Positions 40,400-49,880 are shown, counted from the first letter of the stretch. The stretch is 64,000 nt of DNA from Crenobacter luteus (GCF_004345725.1 NZ_SLXG01000004.1:62001-126000); one strand, 5' to 3'. Translations and numbers: made by a program. Notes: generated from the sequence alone by a model not told the origin.

Positions 40400-41141
40400 C
40401 GCCGGCGACGCGGTCGCCATCCATTTTTATGCCACGGCCCCCTATCCGTGCAGTTATCTCGAGGGGCTTCAGGCGCGCTCGCAGGTCGCGATTCCAGCCA
40501 ATGCGATCGAAGCCCGCGTCTACAGCCAACTGGTGCGTATGGGCTTCCGCCGCAGCGGGCTTTACGTCTACCGACCCTATTGCGATATCTGTCGCGCCTG
40601 CGTGCCGGTCCGGCTGCCGGTCGACGCGTTCCGGCCCAGCCGTAGCCAGCGTCGCGCCTTCGCCCGTCATGGTGCGCTCGAGGCGCGTCTGCTGCCGCTG
40701 CAGTTCCGCGACGAGCATTACGCGCTTTACCGCCGCTATCAGGCGGCGCGCCACGCCGGCGGCGGCATGGCCGACGACGACCCGGGGCAGTACTCGGAGT
40801 TCATCCTCAAGAGCGGCGTCGACAGCTGGCTGGCCGAATTCCGCGAGGGCGGGGTGCTCAGGATGGTCAGCCTGATCGACCAGCTCGCCGACGGCCTGTC
40901 GGCGGTCTACACCTTCTACGACCCGGACGAGCCGCAGGCCAGCTACGGCGTTTACAGCGTGCTCTGGCAGGTTGAGCTGGCTCGCCGGCTGGGACTCGCT
41001 TACGTCTACCTCGGTTACTGGATCGGACAGTGTCGCAAGATGTCGTACAAATCGGCCTACCGTCCGCTCGAGGCGCTGGTCGACGGCCGTTGGCGGCCGT
41101 TCGAGGTGGGGCAGGCGCCTCATTTGCCGTCGGGTGTCTAG
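40386..41141 (+). CDS. bpt: Aspartate/glutamate leucyltransferase (Bpt)
   Basis: 251 residues. Arginyltransferase-fold enzyme that adds Leu to N-terminal Asp/Glu, the second bacterial N-end-rule transferase. N-terminal PYPCSYLEG and [12 protein letters not shown] cysteines and C-terminal [20 protein letters not shown] are typical. Overlaps aat, so both transferases are made from one transcript with fur. Confidence 0.95.
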   Translation: MSQRDAGDAVAIHFYATAPYPCSYLEGLQARSQVAIPANAIEARVYSQLVRMGFRRSGLYVYRPYCDICRACVPVRLPVDAFRPSRSQRRAFARHGALEARLLPLQFRDEHYALYRRYQAARHAGGGMADDDPGQYSEFILKSGVDSWLAEFREGGVLRMVSLIDQLADGLSAVYTFYDPDEPQASYGVYSVLWQVELARRLGLAYVYLGYWIGQCRKMSYKSAYRPLEALVDGRWRPFEVGQAPHLPSGV

Positions 41142-41160
41142 AGGAGCTTCGCGCCAAACG

Positions 41161-41187
41161 AAAACGGCCCGCCGATCGGCGGGCCGT
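41161..41187. terminator. Bidirectional terminator between bpt and the SlyB-like gene
   Basis: 10-bp stem (41164-41173 with 41178-41187), 4-base loop, A-run at 41161-41164 and CCGTTT following. Convergent genes on both sides. Confidence 0.82.
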
Positions 41188-41211
41188 CCGTTTCGGGGGG
41201 GGCGCTCAGGC

Positions 41212-41679
41212 TCAGAGCGGTAGCACGCGGTCGTTGCCGCCGCCGGAGAGCACGCGCACGCGCTGGCCCGGCTGCAGCACGACGTCGGCCTCCTGCACGA
41301 TCGATATCGTGCGCGAGCCGCGGTCGAGCTGGACGGTGATCTCGTAGGCGTTCTTGGCGCCCAGCGAACGCTGCGCCGAGCCGGTGGCGAGGCCGCCTGC
41401 GATCGCGCCGACGATGGCGCCGGCGGCGGCGCCGGTGCCCTTGCCGATATTGCTGCCGGCCAGGCCGCCGAGCGCGACGCCGCCGAGGTTGACGAGTTCG
41501 TTGGCTTCACCTTCCATCTTTACCGGCGTCACCGAAATCACCGTGCCGAGTTCGACGGTCTGTACCTGGCGCATCTGGCCTTTGGAGTAGACGCGCGCCG
41601 AATCGGAGGTCGAGCAGCCGGTCAGCGCGGTGCTGACGACGACGGCGCCGATCAACAGGGGGCGGAAGAGGGGGGTCAT
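41212..41679 (-). CDS. Glycine-zipper outer membrane lipoprotein (SlyB/Pcp-like)
   Basis: 155 residues. Lipoprotein signal with lipobox LTGC (Cys22), a beta region VQTVELGTVISVTPV, a glycine-zipper hairpin GGVALGGLAGSNIGKGTGAAAGAIVGAIAGG split over residues about 66-97, and a C-terminal beta domain. SlyB-type proteins stabilise the outer membrane under stress. Last gene of the minus-strand string starting at rluC. Confidence 0.88.
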   Translation of the reverse strand: MTPLFRPLLIGAVVVSTALTGCSTSDSARVYSKGQMRQVQTVELGTVISVTPVKMEGEANELVNLGGVALGGLAGSNIGKGTGAAAGAIVGAIAGGLATGSAQRSLGAKNAYEITVQLDRGSRTISIVQEADVVLQPGQRVRVLSGGGNDRVLPL

Positions 41680-41727
41680 GGCTTTCTCGCTATGCAGTGC
41701 CGGATCGTGCGGACGGTCCGGCCAAAA

Positions 41728-42318
41728 TCAAAGAATCCGGCACGCCTCGTCGAAGCCGAAGCGCGGCGAGCGCGGATGCAGGGTGCTCGCGTCGCCGTAG
41801 CCGATATTCACCAGGAAATTAGCTTTGAAGCGGCCGTCAGGGAAAAATTCCGCATTCAGCTGGTCGGCGTCGAAGCCGGACATCGGGCCGCAGTCCAGTC
41901 CGAGCGCACGGGCGGCGAGGATCAGATAGCCGCCTTGCAGGCTGCTGTTGCGAAAAGCGGTGGCGTCGATCAGCGCGGCGTTGCCCTCGAACCAACTTTT
42001 CGCGTCGGCGTGCGGAAACAGCTGCGGCAGGTGTTCGTAAAAGCGCGTGTCCATCGCGACGATCGCGGTGACCGGCGCGCTCATCGTCTTGTCGACGTTG
42101 CCGGGGGCGAGGCAGGGCTTGAGCCTGGCCTTGGCCTCGGGCGAGGCGACGAATACGAAGCGTGCCGGCGAGCAGTTGGCGCTGGTCGGGCACAGTTTCA
42201 AGAGGTCGAACAACTGGCGCAACGTGGCTTCGGCGACCGGGCGGGCCTGCCAGTGGGTGAAGGTGCGGGCGTTGTGGAACAGTTGCTCGAGATCGGCGTG
42301 CTGGATCGGGGTGGTCAT
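41728..42318 (-). CDS. rutE: RutE-like malonic semialdehyde reductase (nitroreductase fold)
   Basis: 196 residues, FMN-dependent nitroreductase family. PTSANCSPARFVFV, APVTAIVAMDTRFYE, TAFRNSSLQGGYLILAARAL and LGLDCGPMSGFD match RutE, which reduces malonic semialdehyde to 3-hydroxypropionate in uracil breakdown. No other rut genes are present, so the in vivo substrate is open; a general quinone/nitro reductase role is possible. Confidence 0.85.
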   Translation of the reverse strand: MTTPIQHADLEQLFHNARTFTHWQARPVAEATLRQLFDLLKLCPTSANCSPARFVFVASPEAKARLKPCLAPGNVDKTMSAPVTAIVAMDTRFYEHLPQLFPHADAKSWFEGNAALIDATAFRNSSLQGGYLILAARALGLDCGPMSGFDADQLNAEFFPDGRFKANFLVNIGYGDASTLHPRSPRFGFDEACRIL

Positions 42319-42339
42319 CGTTTCGCTCGGGCTCCGGGT

Positions 42340-43146
42340 TCAGGGTTGCGGGGCGACGGAGACGCCGGCGGGTTCGCCGCGCTCCGGGTCGCTGGACAGC
42401 ACGGTGATCGCGACGCGGCGGTTTTGCGCGCGGCCGGCGTCGTCGTCGTTCGCGGCCACCGGCAGGTTCTCGGCGCGGCCGATCGCCACCAGGCGCGCCG
42501 GCGCGATGCCGTTCTCGACGAACAGTCGCACCACGCTGCCGGCGCGCGCGGCTGACAGTTCCCAGTTGGACGGGTAGACCGGGTTGTTGATCGGCACGTT
42601 GTCGGTGAAGCCCTCGACGCGCACCGGGTTGTCGACGCCGGACAGGATGCGGGCGACCTCGGCCAACACCTGGCGCGATTGCGGCGACGGCGCGGCCTGG
42701 CCGACCGGGAACAGTGCGCTGTCCTTGATCTCGATCGCGACGCCGAGTGCGCTGTGCGTGACGCGCACCTGGCCGCCGCGGATCAGTGGGTCGGTCGCCT
42801 TCATCAGTTCGTCGGCCAGTTGCGCGAGCCGGGCGCGCTCGCGGCCGGCCGGGCTGTCGTCGATTTTCGGGCTGGCCTTGACCTCCTTGGCGACCGGCTT
42901 GGCGTTCGGCACGGCGATCATCGTGTTGGCGCCGCCGCTGGGCGGCGTCGGGCTGACCGTCAGTTGCTCGGCGCGGAAGGCTTCGACGATGGCGGTCGAC
43001 AGTACGCGGTACTTGCCCTCGTTGACCGAGGAGATCGCGTACATCACCACGAAGAAGGCGAACAGCAGCGTGATGAAGTCGGCGTAGGAAACCAGCCAGC
43101 GTTCGTGGTTCTCCGGCTCCTCCTCGCGGCGTCGGCGGCGGTTCAT
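42340..43146 (-). CDS. motD: MotB/MotD-like flagellar motor stator protein
   Basis: 268 residues. One membrane helix right after a basic start, with proton-channel Asp23 in SYADFITLLFAFFVVMYAIS. A plug/linker region and an OmpA-type peptidoglycan domain follow (EGFTDNVPINNPVYPSNWELSAARA, RAQNRRVAITV). Length and style fit MotD. The MotA/MotC partner is not adjacent; sppA lies 14 bases upstream and rutE 21 bases downstream. Confidence 0.85.
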   Translation of the reverse strand: MNRRRRREEEPENHERWLVSYADFITLLFAFFVVMYAISSVNEGKYRVLSTAIVEAFRAEQLTVSPTPPSGGANTMIAVPNAKPVAKEVKASPKIDDSPAGRERARLAQLADELMKATDPLIRGGQVRVTHSALGVAIEIKDSALFPVGQAAPSPQSRQVLAEVARILSGVDNPVRVEGFTDNVPINNPVYPSNWELSAARAGSVVRLFVENGIAPARLVAIGRAENLPVAANDDDAGRAQNRRVAITVLSSDPERGEPAGVSVAPQP

Positions 43147-43160
43147 CGCGGGCTCCTGGT

Positions 43161-44102
43161 CTAGAGCAGGCGCGTCGCGAACAGCTCGCGCAGCCCGTCG
43201 GACAGCGAGACGCCGAAGCGGCGCGCGAAGCGGCTGGTCAGGTCGTCCTGCGGTGTGTAGTCTACCAGCTTCTCGGCCTTGAGCACGTCGCGTGCGACGC
43301 TGCGCACCGAGCCGAGCCCGTCGACAAGGCCGAGCGCCACGCCCTGGTCGCCGAGCCAGATGCGGCCGGAGAACAGTTCGGGGTCGTTCTTCAGGCGTGT
43401 GCCTCGGCCAAGCTTGACTGCCGCGACGAACTGCCGGTGGATGTCGTCGATCAGGCTGCGGCGTATCGCCTCGTGCCGGGGGTTCTCGGGCGAGAACGGG
43501 TCGCCCATGGCCTTGTCGGCGCCGGCGGTCATCAGGCGGCGCTCGACGCCGAGCTTCTCCATCGCGCCGGTGAAGCCGAAGCCGCCCGAGAGCACGCCGA
43601 TCGAGCCGATCACGCTGGCCTTGTCGGCGTAGATCTTGTCGGCGGCGGCGGCGATGTAGTAACAGCCTGACGCGCAGACCTCCTCGACCGCGACGATGAC
43701 CGGGATGGTCGGGTGCTGCTTCTTGAGGCGGCGGATTTCGTCGTAGGCCATGCCGGACACCACCGGGCTGCCGCCGGGGCTGTTGGCGCGGATCACGATG
43801 CCGCGCGCGCTGCCGCTCCTGTAGGCGGCCTCCATGCCCTTGACCAGCTTGTCGGCGACGTCGTTCTCGCCGCCGATCACGCCGTTCAGGTCGATCAGCG
43901 CGGTGTGCGCGCTGCCCAGGCCGATGCCGCTCTTGTCGCCGTCGGACGACGACCACATCGCGGCGACCGCCAGTGCGGCCAGCGTCAGCCACATCAGCCG
44001 GAAGAAGGTTTTCCATTGCCGCGTGCGGCGCTGCTCGACGAGCGCGGCGCTGGCGAGTTTTTCGACCAGGCGGCGTTCCCAGTTGGGGTCCTGCTGATTC
44101 AA
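43161..44102 (-). CDS. sppA: Signal peptide peptidase SppA-type serine protease (S49)
   Basis: 313 residues from TTG at 44102. One N-terminal membrane helix (FFRLMWLTLAALAVAAMW) then a single S49 domain. The nucleophile block reads EEVCASGCYYIAAAADKIYA, with Cys where the family usually has a second Gly (ASGGYY). GSIGVLSGGFGF and DKAMGDPFSPEN follow. The TTG is chosen because GGAG lies 8 bases upstream and homologues begin at NWERRL. An ATG at 44156 overlapping the Rieske stop (TGATG) is the alternative. Degrades cleaved signal peptides or membrane proteins. Confidence 0.88.
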   Translation of the reverse strand: MNQQDPNWERRLVEKLASAALVEQRRTRQWKTFFRLMWLTLAALAVAAMWSSSDGDKSGIGLGSAHTALIDLNGVIGGENDVADKLVKGMEAAYRSGSARGIVIRANSPGGSPVVSGMAYDEIRRLKKQHPTIPVIVAVEEVCASGCYYIAAAADKIYADKASVIGSIGVLSGGFGFTGAMEKLGVERRLMTAGADKAMGDPFSPENPRHEAIRRSLIDDIHRQFVAAVKLGRGTRLKNDPELFSGRIWLGDQGVALGLVDGLGSVRSVARDVLKAEKLVDYTPQDDLTSRFARRFGVSLSDGLRELFATRLL

Positions 44103-44155
44103 AGGGGAATCTCCGTTGGGGGACTGGGGCAGTCTAGCAAATCTGCCGTCGCGCA

Positions 44156-44506
44156 TCAGCCCGTGACGTAGACCTGACCGTCGCGCTCCTCGACGGCGAG
44201 GGCGTGCAGGCTGGCGCCCTTGCAGGGGCCGGCGACGCACAGGCCGGTGTCGGGCGCGTACAGCGCGCCGTGCATGCTGCAGACGAGGAACTCGCGGCTC
44301 GGGTCGAAGAAGTGGCCGTCGATCAGGTCGAGCTCGACCGGCACGTGGCGGCAGGCGTTCCGGAAGGCGTACACCTGCCCTTGGAAGCGGACGGCGAAAC
44401 CCTTGGTCTTCTCGCCGTTGGCGTGCTCGATCACGAAGCGTACGCCGACGCCGCGCTCCTCGAGCGCGCCGGACGGGCAGATCAGTTCAGTTGCGGCAGC
44501 AGCCAT
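44156..44506 (-). CDS. Small Rieske [2Fe-2S] protein
   Basis: 116 residues. One Rieske domain with the two ligand boxes CRH and CSMHG (NACRHVPVELD, LVCSMHGALYAPDTG). Resembles soluble Rieske ferredoxins such as NirD-type or dioxygenase ferredoxins, but the partner enzyme is unknown. Its ATG lies 25 bases inside gph, so translation is coupled. Between gph and sppA. Confidence 0.85.
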   Translation of the reverse strand: MAAAATELICPSGALEERGVGVRFVIEHANGEKTKGFAVRFQGQVYAFRNACRHVPVELDLIDGHFFDPSREFLVCSMHGALYAPDTGLCVAGPCKGASLHALAVEERDGQVYVTG

Positions 44507-45141
44507 GCGTGCAAGTCCGGGTAGGTGTCGAAGATGCCGAGCGGCGCGCAGGCGGCCAGCTCGCCGACCGGGTGGGCGCCGTAGCTGACGCCGGCGCCGT
44601 GGGTGCCGGCGTTCTGCGCCATCATCAGGTCGTGCGTGGTGTCGCCGACCATCAGCGTGCGGCGGGTGTCGACGCCGAGATGGTCGGTCAGCTCGAGCAG
44701 CATGGAAGGGTGCGGCTTGGAGTGACACTCGTCGACGGTGCGGGTGGCGTCGAACAGCCCGGCGAGGCCGGTCTTGGCCAGCACGCGGTCGAGTCCGGCG
44801 CGGCTCTTGCCGGTGGCCACGGCGAGGAAGGCGCCCTGCGCCTTGAGCTCGGCCAACCCTTCGCTGACGCCGTCGAACAGTTCGATGGCCTCGTCGCCCT
44901 TCAGGTAGTGGTCGCGGTAGGCGACGACCATGTCCTGGTAGCGCGCGGGCTCGAGCCCCGGGCAGACGTGGCGCATCGCGTCGACGAGGCCGAGGCCGAT
45001 GACGTGGCTGGCGCGTTCGCGCGGCGGGATGGGCAGGTCGAGGTCGGCGCAGGCGCGCTGGATCGAGCGCACGATGTGCGCGGTCGAGTCCATCAGCGTG
45101 CCGTCCCAGTCGAAAACGATCAGATCAAAGGTCTTGGCCAT
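44482..45141 (-). CDS. HAD-IA hydrolase, phosphoglycolate phosphatase-like
   Basis: 219 residues. HAD motifs: FDWDGTLMDS (nucleophile Asp), ATGKSRAGLD, KPHPSMLLE and MVGDTTHDLMMAQNAG. Often annotated as Gph, but the preceding-gene context (rluC) and sequence only support a sugar-phosphate or phosphoglycolate phosphatase in general. Starts 17 bases inside rluC. Confidence 0.88.
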   Translation of the reverse strand: MAKTFDLIVFDWDGTLMDSTAHIVRSIQRACADLDLPIPPRERASHVIGLGLVDAMRHVCPGLEPARYQDMVVAYRDHYLKGDEAIELFDGVSEGLAELKAQGAFLAVATGKSRAGLDRVLAKTGLAGLFDATRTVDECHSKPHPSMLLELTDHLGVDTRRTLMVGDTTHDLMMAQNAGTHGAGVSYGAHPVGELAACAPLGIFDTYPDLHAWLLPQLN

Positions 45142-46078
45142 ACGGGGTCAGAGAGGCGAGAAAGGCGGAAAGTTCGGCCGGCAGCGGCGCCTTGAGCTCG
45201 AGGCGCTCGCCGGTCAGCGGGTGGGGCAGGGTGAGGCTGGTCGCATGCAGGAACATGCGTTTGAGGCCGCGTCGGGCCAGCTCCTTGTTGAAGCCGAAGT
45301 CGCCGTATTTTTCGTCGCCGGCGATCGGATGGCCGCTTTCCTGCATGTGCACGCGGATCTGGTGGGTGCGGCCGGTCTTCAGTTGCGCCTCGACCAGCGT
45401 GAAGCCCTGATAGGGCGTGACGACGCGAAACACGGTGTGCGCGGCGATGCCGTCCGGGCCGACCTGCACGCGGCGTTCGCCTTCGGGGGTGCTGAACTTG
45501 AACAACGGCAGCTTCACGTGGCGCAAGTCGGCCGGCCAGTGGCCGAGGCCAAGCGCGAAGTAGCGCTTGTCCGGCACGTTGTTGCGCATCATCTCGTGCA
45601 GCCTGACCAGCGCCGAGCGCTTCTTGGCGACCATCAAAAGGCCCGAGGTCTCGCGGTCTAGGCGGTGGACGAGCTCCAGATAGCGCCAGTCCGGGTGGGC
45701 CTGGCGCAACTGTTCGATCACGCCGAAGGACACGCCGCTGCCGCCGTGCACGGCGACGCCGGCCGGCTTGTCGATGACCAGCAGCGCCTCGTCTTCGTAG
45801 ACGACCGGGAAGGTCGCCGCCGGCGCGGGCGAGCGGCCCAGCGGTTTTTTCTCCGCGACGCGCACCGGCGGGATGCGCAGCAGGTCGCCAGCCGAGAGGC
45901 GCGCCGAGGCGTCGACGCGGCCCTTGTTCAGGCGCACCTCGCCCGAGCGCAGGATGCGGTAGACGTGGCTCTTGGGCACGCCCTTGAGCACGCGCAGGAG
46001 GAAGTTGTCGATGCGCTGCCCTGCCTCGTCTTCGGTCACCGTGTGGAAGGTGACGGAGTCTTTGCGAATATCTGTCAT
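45125..46078 (-). CDS. rluC: 23S rRNA pseudouridine synthase RluC
   Basis: 317 residues. N-terminal S4 RNA-binding domain (RIDNFLLRVLKGVPKSHVYR, residues about 15-75) and catalytic domain with HRLDRETSGLLM carrying the catalytic Asp; TGRTHQIRVHM near the end. Modifies uridines of 23S rRNA helices. First gene of a long minus-strand string; diverges from rne across a 516-base gap, as in many proteobacteria. Confidence 0.94.
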   Translation of the reverse strand: MTDIRKDSVTFHTVTEDEAGQRIDNFLLRVLKGVPKSHVYRILRSGEVRLNKGRVDASARLSAGDLLRIPPVRVAEKKPLGRSPAPAATFPVVYEDEALLVIDKPAGVAVHGGSGVSFGVIEQLRQAHPDWRYLELVHRLDRETSGLLMVAKKRSALVRLHEMMRNNVPDKRYFALGLGHWPADLRHVKLPLFKFSTPEGERRVQVGPDGIAAHTVFRVVTPYQGFTLVEAQLKTGRTHQIRVHMQESGHPIAGDEKYGDFGFNKELARRGLKRMFLHATSLTLPHPLTGERLELKAPLPAELSAFLASLTPYGQDL

Positions 46079-46594
46079 TTTACTTATACTTCGTCCGCTT
46101 CTTCGCGTGTTGCAATGCGAGGACGGCGATACCGGCAAGTGAAGTCGCCCCGCGGTTCATCGCGGCGCGGGCCGCTGCGGGATTCGTTCCGGCCGGCAGG
46201 GCCAGGCCCTGACCTGACGCCGAGAACCCGGCCGCAGCCACGGTTGTCTCGCTCACCGAAAAGCAGCGATGGTAATGCATTTGCACGCATCACGCACTCA
46301 CGAGCTTTCCTCCCTCGATGCCAAGCCAGTCGGGGGATTGCGCAGCAAAGTTTGACCCGGCGCGACAAGACCGGCCCTCGCAACCGGCAATGCCCAACCC
46401 GCGGCGGTGCCGTCATCACAGCGTTTCGAGCGCCCTACCGCTTGCCGCGTGAGATTCGACATCAGGAAGTCGGCTTACGCCCCGTTTCTATTCGTTCTTT
46501 ACTTAGATACTTCTACGGAAAGCGCCCATCTTAGACCCTGGGCCGTCAAATACTTGCTGTGTCCCTAGCGTGAGTGCCGCGCGGGGAACGTTAC
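46079..46594. other. Long divergent leader region between rluC and rne
   Basis: 516 bases without a credible gene. It must hold the promoters of rluC and rne and a long rne 5' leader. In E. coli the rne leader folds into hairpins through which RNase E autoregulates its own mRNA; an equivalent here is plausible but I cannot identify it by sequence. The segment near 46490-46520 is AT-richer (TTCTTTACTTAGATACTTC) and may hold the rne promoter. Confidence 0.5.
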
Positions 46595-49500
46595 ATGAAA
46601 CGTATGCTGTTCAACGCGACGCAGGCCGAAGAGCTGCGCGTCGCGATCGTCGATGGGCAAAAGCTCATCGACCTCGATATCGAGACCGTTGGTAAGGAAC
46701 AACGCAAGGGCAACATCTACAAGGGCACGATCACCCGGATCGAACCTTCGCTGGAAGCCTGCTTTGTCGACTACGGTACCGATCGCCACGGCTTTTTGCC
46801 GTTCAAGGAAGTCTCCCGCTCCTACTTCAAGGACTTCGACGGCGGCCGTCCGCGCATCCAGGACGTGCTGCGCGAAGGCATGGAAGTGGTCGTCCAGGTC
46901 GAGAAGGACGAGCGCGGCAACAAGGGCGCCGCGCTGACCACTTATATCAGCCTCGCCGGCCGCTACATCGTGCTGATGCCGAACAATCCGCGCGGCGGCG
47001 GCGTGTCGCGCCGCATCGAGGGCGAGGAGCGCCAGGAGCTCAAGGAGCTCTTGTCCCAGCTCGAGACGCCGCAGGGCATGAGCCTGATCGCGCGTACCGC
47101 CGGTATCGGCCGCTCGCTCGAAGAGCTCAAGTGGGACCTTGACTACCTCTTGCAGCTGTGGCGCGCGATCGAAGGCGCCTCGGGCGCGCAGAGCGCGCCG
47201 TTCCTGATCCTGCAGGAAAGCAGCCTGATCATCCGCGCGATCCGCGACTACTACCAGCCGGACATCGGCGAGATCCTGATCGACACCGAGGAGGTGTACG
47301 ACCAGGCCCGCCAGTTCATGAGCCACGTGATGCCGAACAACGTCAATCGCGTGAAGCTTTACACCGACCACGTGCCGCTGTTCTCGCGCTTCCAGATCGA
47401 GCACCAGATCGAAACCGCCTTCTCGCGCAGCGTGACGCTGCCGTCCGGCGGCGCGATCGTGATCGACCATACCGAGGCGCTGGTGTCGGTCGACGTGAAC
47501 TCGGCGCGCGCGACCAAGGGCGGCGACATCGAGACCACCGCGCTGAACACCAACCTCGAGGCGGCCGAGGAGGTCGCCCGCCAGTTGCGTCTGCGCGACC
47601 TGGGCGGCCTGATCGTGATCGACTTCATCGACATGGAAGTGCCGAAGAACCAGCGCGAGGTCGAGAACAAGCTGCGCGAAGTGCTCAAGCACGACCGCGC
47701 GCGCGTCCAGATGGGCAAGCTGTCGCGCTTCGGCCTTCTTGAGCTGTCGCGCCAGCGCCTGCAGCCTTCGCTCGGCGAGACCAGCCACCAGCCGTGCCCG
47801 CGTTGCCACGGTACCGGCTTCATCCGCGGCACCGAATCGTCGGCGCTGCACATCCTGCGCATCATCCAGGAAGAGGCGATGAAGGAGAACACCGGCGCGG
47901 TGCACGCGCAGGTGCCGGTCGACGTCGCGACCTTCCTGCTCAACGAGAAGCGCACCGAGCTGTATTCGCTCGAGGAGCGCCTCGGCGTCAGCGTGCTGCT
48001 GATTCCGAACATCCATCTCGAAACGCCGAACTACCAGGTCGTGCGCGTCCGTCTCGACGGCATCGAGGAGCTGGGCGACATGCCGAGCTACCGTCGCGTC
48101 GAAGCGCCGGAGGAAGACACCCAGCTGCGCTTCGGCCAGGAGAAGGAAAAGCCGGTCCGCCAGGAGGCCGCGGTCAAGGGCATTACCCCGGCGCAGCCCG
48201 CCCCGGTCGCTGCCGAACCCAAACCCGCCGTCGCTCCGGCGCAGCCGGCGTCGCAGCCCGGCCTGATCGCACGCATCGTCGCCTGGCTCAAGGGCGAGAG
48301 CGCGCCGGCCGCCGCCGTGCCGGCCGAGCCGGAGAAGAAGGAGGCGCCGCGCCGCGATGCGCGCCAGGCCCAGGGCGGCAAGCCGCGTCAGGGTGGCGAG
48401 GAGCGTCGTCGCAACAATGGCCAGCAGGCTCCCCAGGCCGGTCAGCCGCGCCGCGGCCGCGACGAGCCGCGCGAGGATCGTCGTGCCGCGGGTGCGGAAG
48501 AAAAGCCGCGCCGCCAGCCGGCCGAGGCCCGCGGAGCGGGCGAGGCGGCCAATGCCGAGCGCGCCGAGCGTCAGCAGGGGCCGCGTGAGAACCGCCGCGA
48601 GCGCAAGGAGCGCGAACCGCGCGACAATCGCGCCGTGACCGCCGAGGAGGGTCAGTCCGAGGAGGCGCGCGCGCCGCGTGCGCCGCAGGAGCGCCAGGAC
48701 CGTCGCCGTGCGCCGCAGCCGTCCCCGGAGGTCGCGCCGGCCGAGCCGGTCGCCGCTGAAGGGGCCGAGGCGGCTGCGCCGGCCGAGGGCGAGGCGCGCG
48801 AGCGTGGCGACCGCCGTCGTCGTCGCGGCCGTCGCGATCGTCGCCAGGACGAAATGGTGACCAATGTGGCCGCGCTGGCGGGCGAGCTGTCGCTCGAGGC
48901 CGAGGTCCTGCTCGGCGAGTTGCGGACGATGGGGCTGGAGAAGCCCGCTATCGACGCGCCGCTCAGCGAGCACGAGCGCCGTCAAGTGCTCCGCCGTCTG
49001 AAGCCGGAAGCGTTGGCCGAGGTCGAAGCCGTCAAGGCCGAGCAGGATGTCACACCGCAGGCCGAAGAAGCGGTCGAGGCCAAGGCCGTGGCCGTCGAGC
49101 CGGTGCAGGCTCCGGCCCCGTCCGAGCCGTCGAATGCCGTTGAGGCCGAGCCGGCGGTGTCGAGCCCGGCCGAAGCCGTCGCGGTGGCGCTCGAGCAGCC
49201 GGCCGTCGAGGCGGCGCCGCAGCTGTCCGTCGTGCAGGCCGAGGTGTCGGCCGAAGCGGCCGAGGTCGGGTCCGCGTCCGTCGAAGCGGTCGTGACCGAA
49301 GAGCCAGTCGTCGCGGTGGTGACGGTCGAGCCGGTTCAGGTCGAGCCGGCGACCGCCGCGCTAGAGTCCGCGCCGTCGCCCGTCGCGGTCGAGGAGACTG
49401 CGGTCGAAAAGGCGTCGGCTAGCGAGGGGCAAGAGGTGGCCGTGTCCGCCGCGCGCCCGCTTGAGGTCGAGCCCGACCTGGGCGGCCTGGTGATGGTGAC

Positions 49501-49645
49501 GACCTCCAAGCCCGTCGAGCCCGCCGCGCCCGTCGTCGAGGCGGCATCCGGCCCGCGCCGCCGCGACGTCGTCCGCAAGGACGAGGCGGCAGAGCCGGTG
49601 ACGGAACTCGTGCAGGTCGAAACACGCGAGGCCAAGAGCGAGTGA
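46595..49645 (+). CDS. rne: Ribonuclease E
   Basis: 1016 residues. Endoribonuclease of mRNA decay and rRNA/tRNA processing. N-terminal catalytic half: S1 domain (residues about 35-125), DNase-like core with [17 protein letters not shown], and Zn-link cysteines Cys401 and Cys404 (CPRCHGTG). The C-terminal half is disordered, first Arg/Glu-rich (RNA-binding, residues about 580-780), then a long Ala/Glu/Val/Pro-rich tail. ATG at 46595 after GGGGAA. RraA, its inhibitor, is encoded at 1.7-2.1 kb. Confidence 0.96.
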   Translation: MKRMLFNATQAEELRVAIVDGQKLIDLDIETVGKEQRKGNIYKGTITRIEPSLEACFVDYGTDRHGFLPFKEVSRSYFKDFDGGRPRIQDVLREGMEVVVQVEKDERGNKGAALTTYISLAGRYIVLMPNNPRGGGVSRRIEGEERQELKELLSQLETPQGMSLIARTAGIGRSLEELKWDLDYLLQLWRAIEGASGAQSAPFLILQESSLIIRAIRDYYQPDIGEILIDTEEVYDQARQFMSHVMPNNVNRVKLYTDHVPLFSRFQIEHQIETAFSRSVTLPSGGAIVIDHTEALVSVDVNSARATKGGDIETTALNTNLEAAEEVARQLRLRDLGGLIVIDFIDMEVPKNQREVENKLREVLKHDRARVQMGKLSRFGLLELSRQRLQPSLGETSHQPCPRCHGTGFIRGTESSALHILRIIQEEAMKENTGAVHAQVPVDVATFLLNEKRTELYSLEERLGVSVLLIPNIHLETPNYQVVRVRLDGIEELGDMPSYRRVEAPEEDTQLRFGQEKEKPVRQEAAVKGITPAQPAPVAAEPKPAVAPAQPASQPGLIARIVAWLKGESAPAAAVPAEPEKKEAPRRDARQAQGGKPRQGGEERRRNNGQQAPQAGQPRRGRDEPREDRRAAGAEEKPRRQPAEARGAGEAANAERAERQQGPRENRRERKEREPRDNRAVTAEEGQSEEARAPRAPQERQDRRRAPQPSPEVAPAEPVAAEGAEAAAPAEGEARERGDRRRRRGRRDRRQDEMVTNVAALAGELSLEAEVLLGELRTMGLEKPAIDAPLSEHERRQVLRRLKPEALAEVEAVKAEQDVTPQAEEAVEAKAVAVEPVQAPAPSEPSNAVEAEPAVSSPAEAVAVALEQPAVEAAPQLSVVQAEVSAEAAEVGSASVEAVVTEEPVVAVVTVEPVQVEPATAALESAPSPVAVEETAVEKASASEGQEVAVSAARPLEVEPDLGGLVMVTTSKPVEPAAPVVEAASGPRRRDVVRKDEAAEPVTELVQVETREAKSE

Positions 49646-49654
49646 TGCAGCAGA

Positions 49655-49691
49655 CAAGCCCGTATTGGTAAAAAATGTCGATACGGGCTTG
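49655..49691. repeat. Inverted repeat between rne and tRNA-Asn
   Basis: Perfect 11-bp arms CAAGCCCGTAT and ATACGGGCTTG, 15-base loop. No T-run follows, so it is not a standard terminator. It may form the 3' end of rne mRNA, and it overlaps the -35 box of the tRNA promoter. Confidence 0.6.
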
Positions 49692-49717
49692 ACGGGAAGC
49701 CGTAAGGGTACTATTAT
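49689..49717 (+). promoter_or_regulatory. Promoter of tRNA-Asn
   Basis: TTGACG, 17 bases, TATTAT, ending 12 bases before the mature tRNA 5' end. The -35 box lies inside the right arm of an 11-bp inverted repeat (49655-49665 with 49681-49691) just after rne. Confidence 0.8.
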
Positions 49718-49729
49718 GGCTTCCTCGAT

Positions 49730-49805
49730 TCCCCGATAGCTCAGTCGGTAGAGCGACGGACTGTTAATCCGCAGGTCCCTGGTTCGAGCCCAGGTCGGGG
49801 AGCCA
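49730..49805 (+). tRNA. tRNA-Asn (GTT)
   Basis: 76 bases including encoded CCA. Acceptor stem 49730-49736 with 49795-49801, discriminator G, D-loop AGCTCAGTCGGTAGAGC, anticodon GTT at 49763-49765, T-arm GGTTCGAGCC. Close to E. coli tRNA-Asn. Confidence 0.97.
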
Positions 49806-49811
49806 AATACC

Positions 49812-49844
49812 AACGCCGTGAACCTCTTGGTTCACGGCGTTTTC
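49812..49844 (+). terminator. Terminator of tRNA-Asn
   Basis: 13-bp stem (49812-49824 with 49829-49841), 4-base loop, TTTT. Starts 7 bases after the tRNA. Confidence 0.92.
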
Positions 49845-49860
49845 CGTTTCGGGTGTGGCA

Positions 49861-49880
49861 AAACGCGGGTGACCCCGCGT
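49861..49880 (-). terminator. Terminator of the phenylalanine cluster transcript
   Basis: 7-bp stem (49863-49869 with 49874-49880), followed on the minus strand by TTTTGCC. Its first base pairs overlap the stop codon of the SDR gene. Confidence 0.6.
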
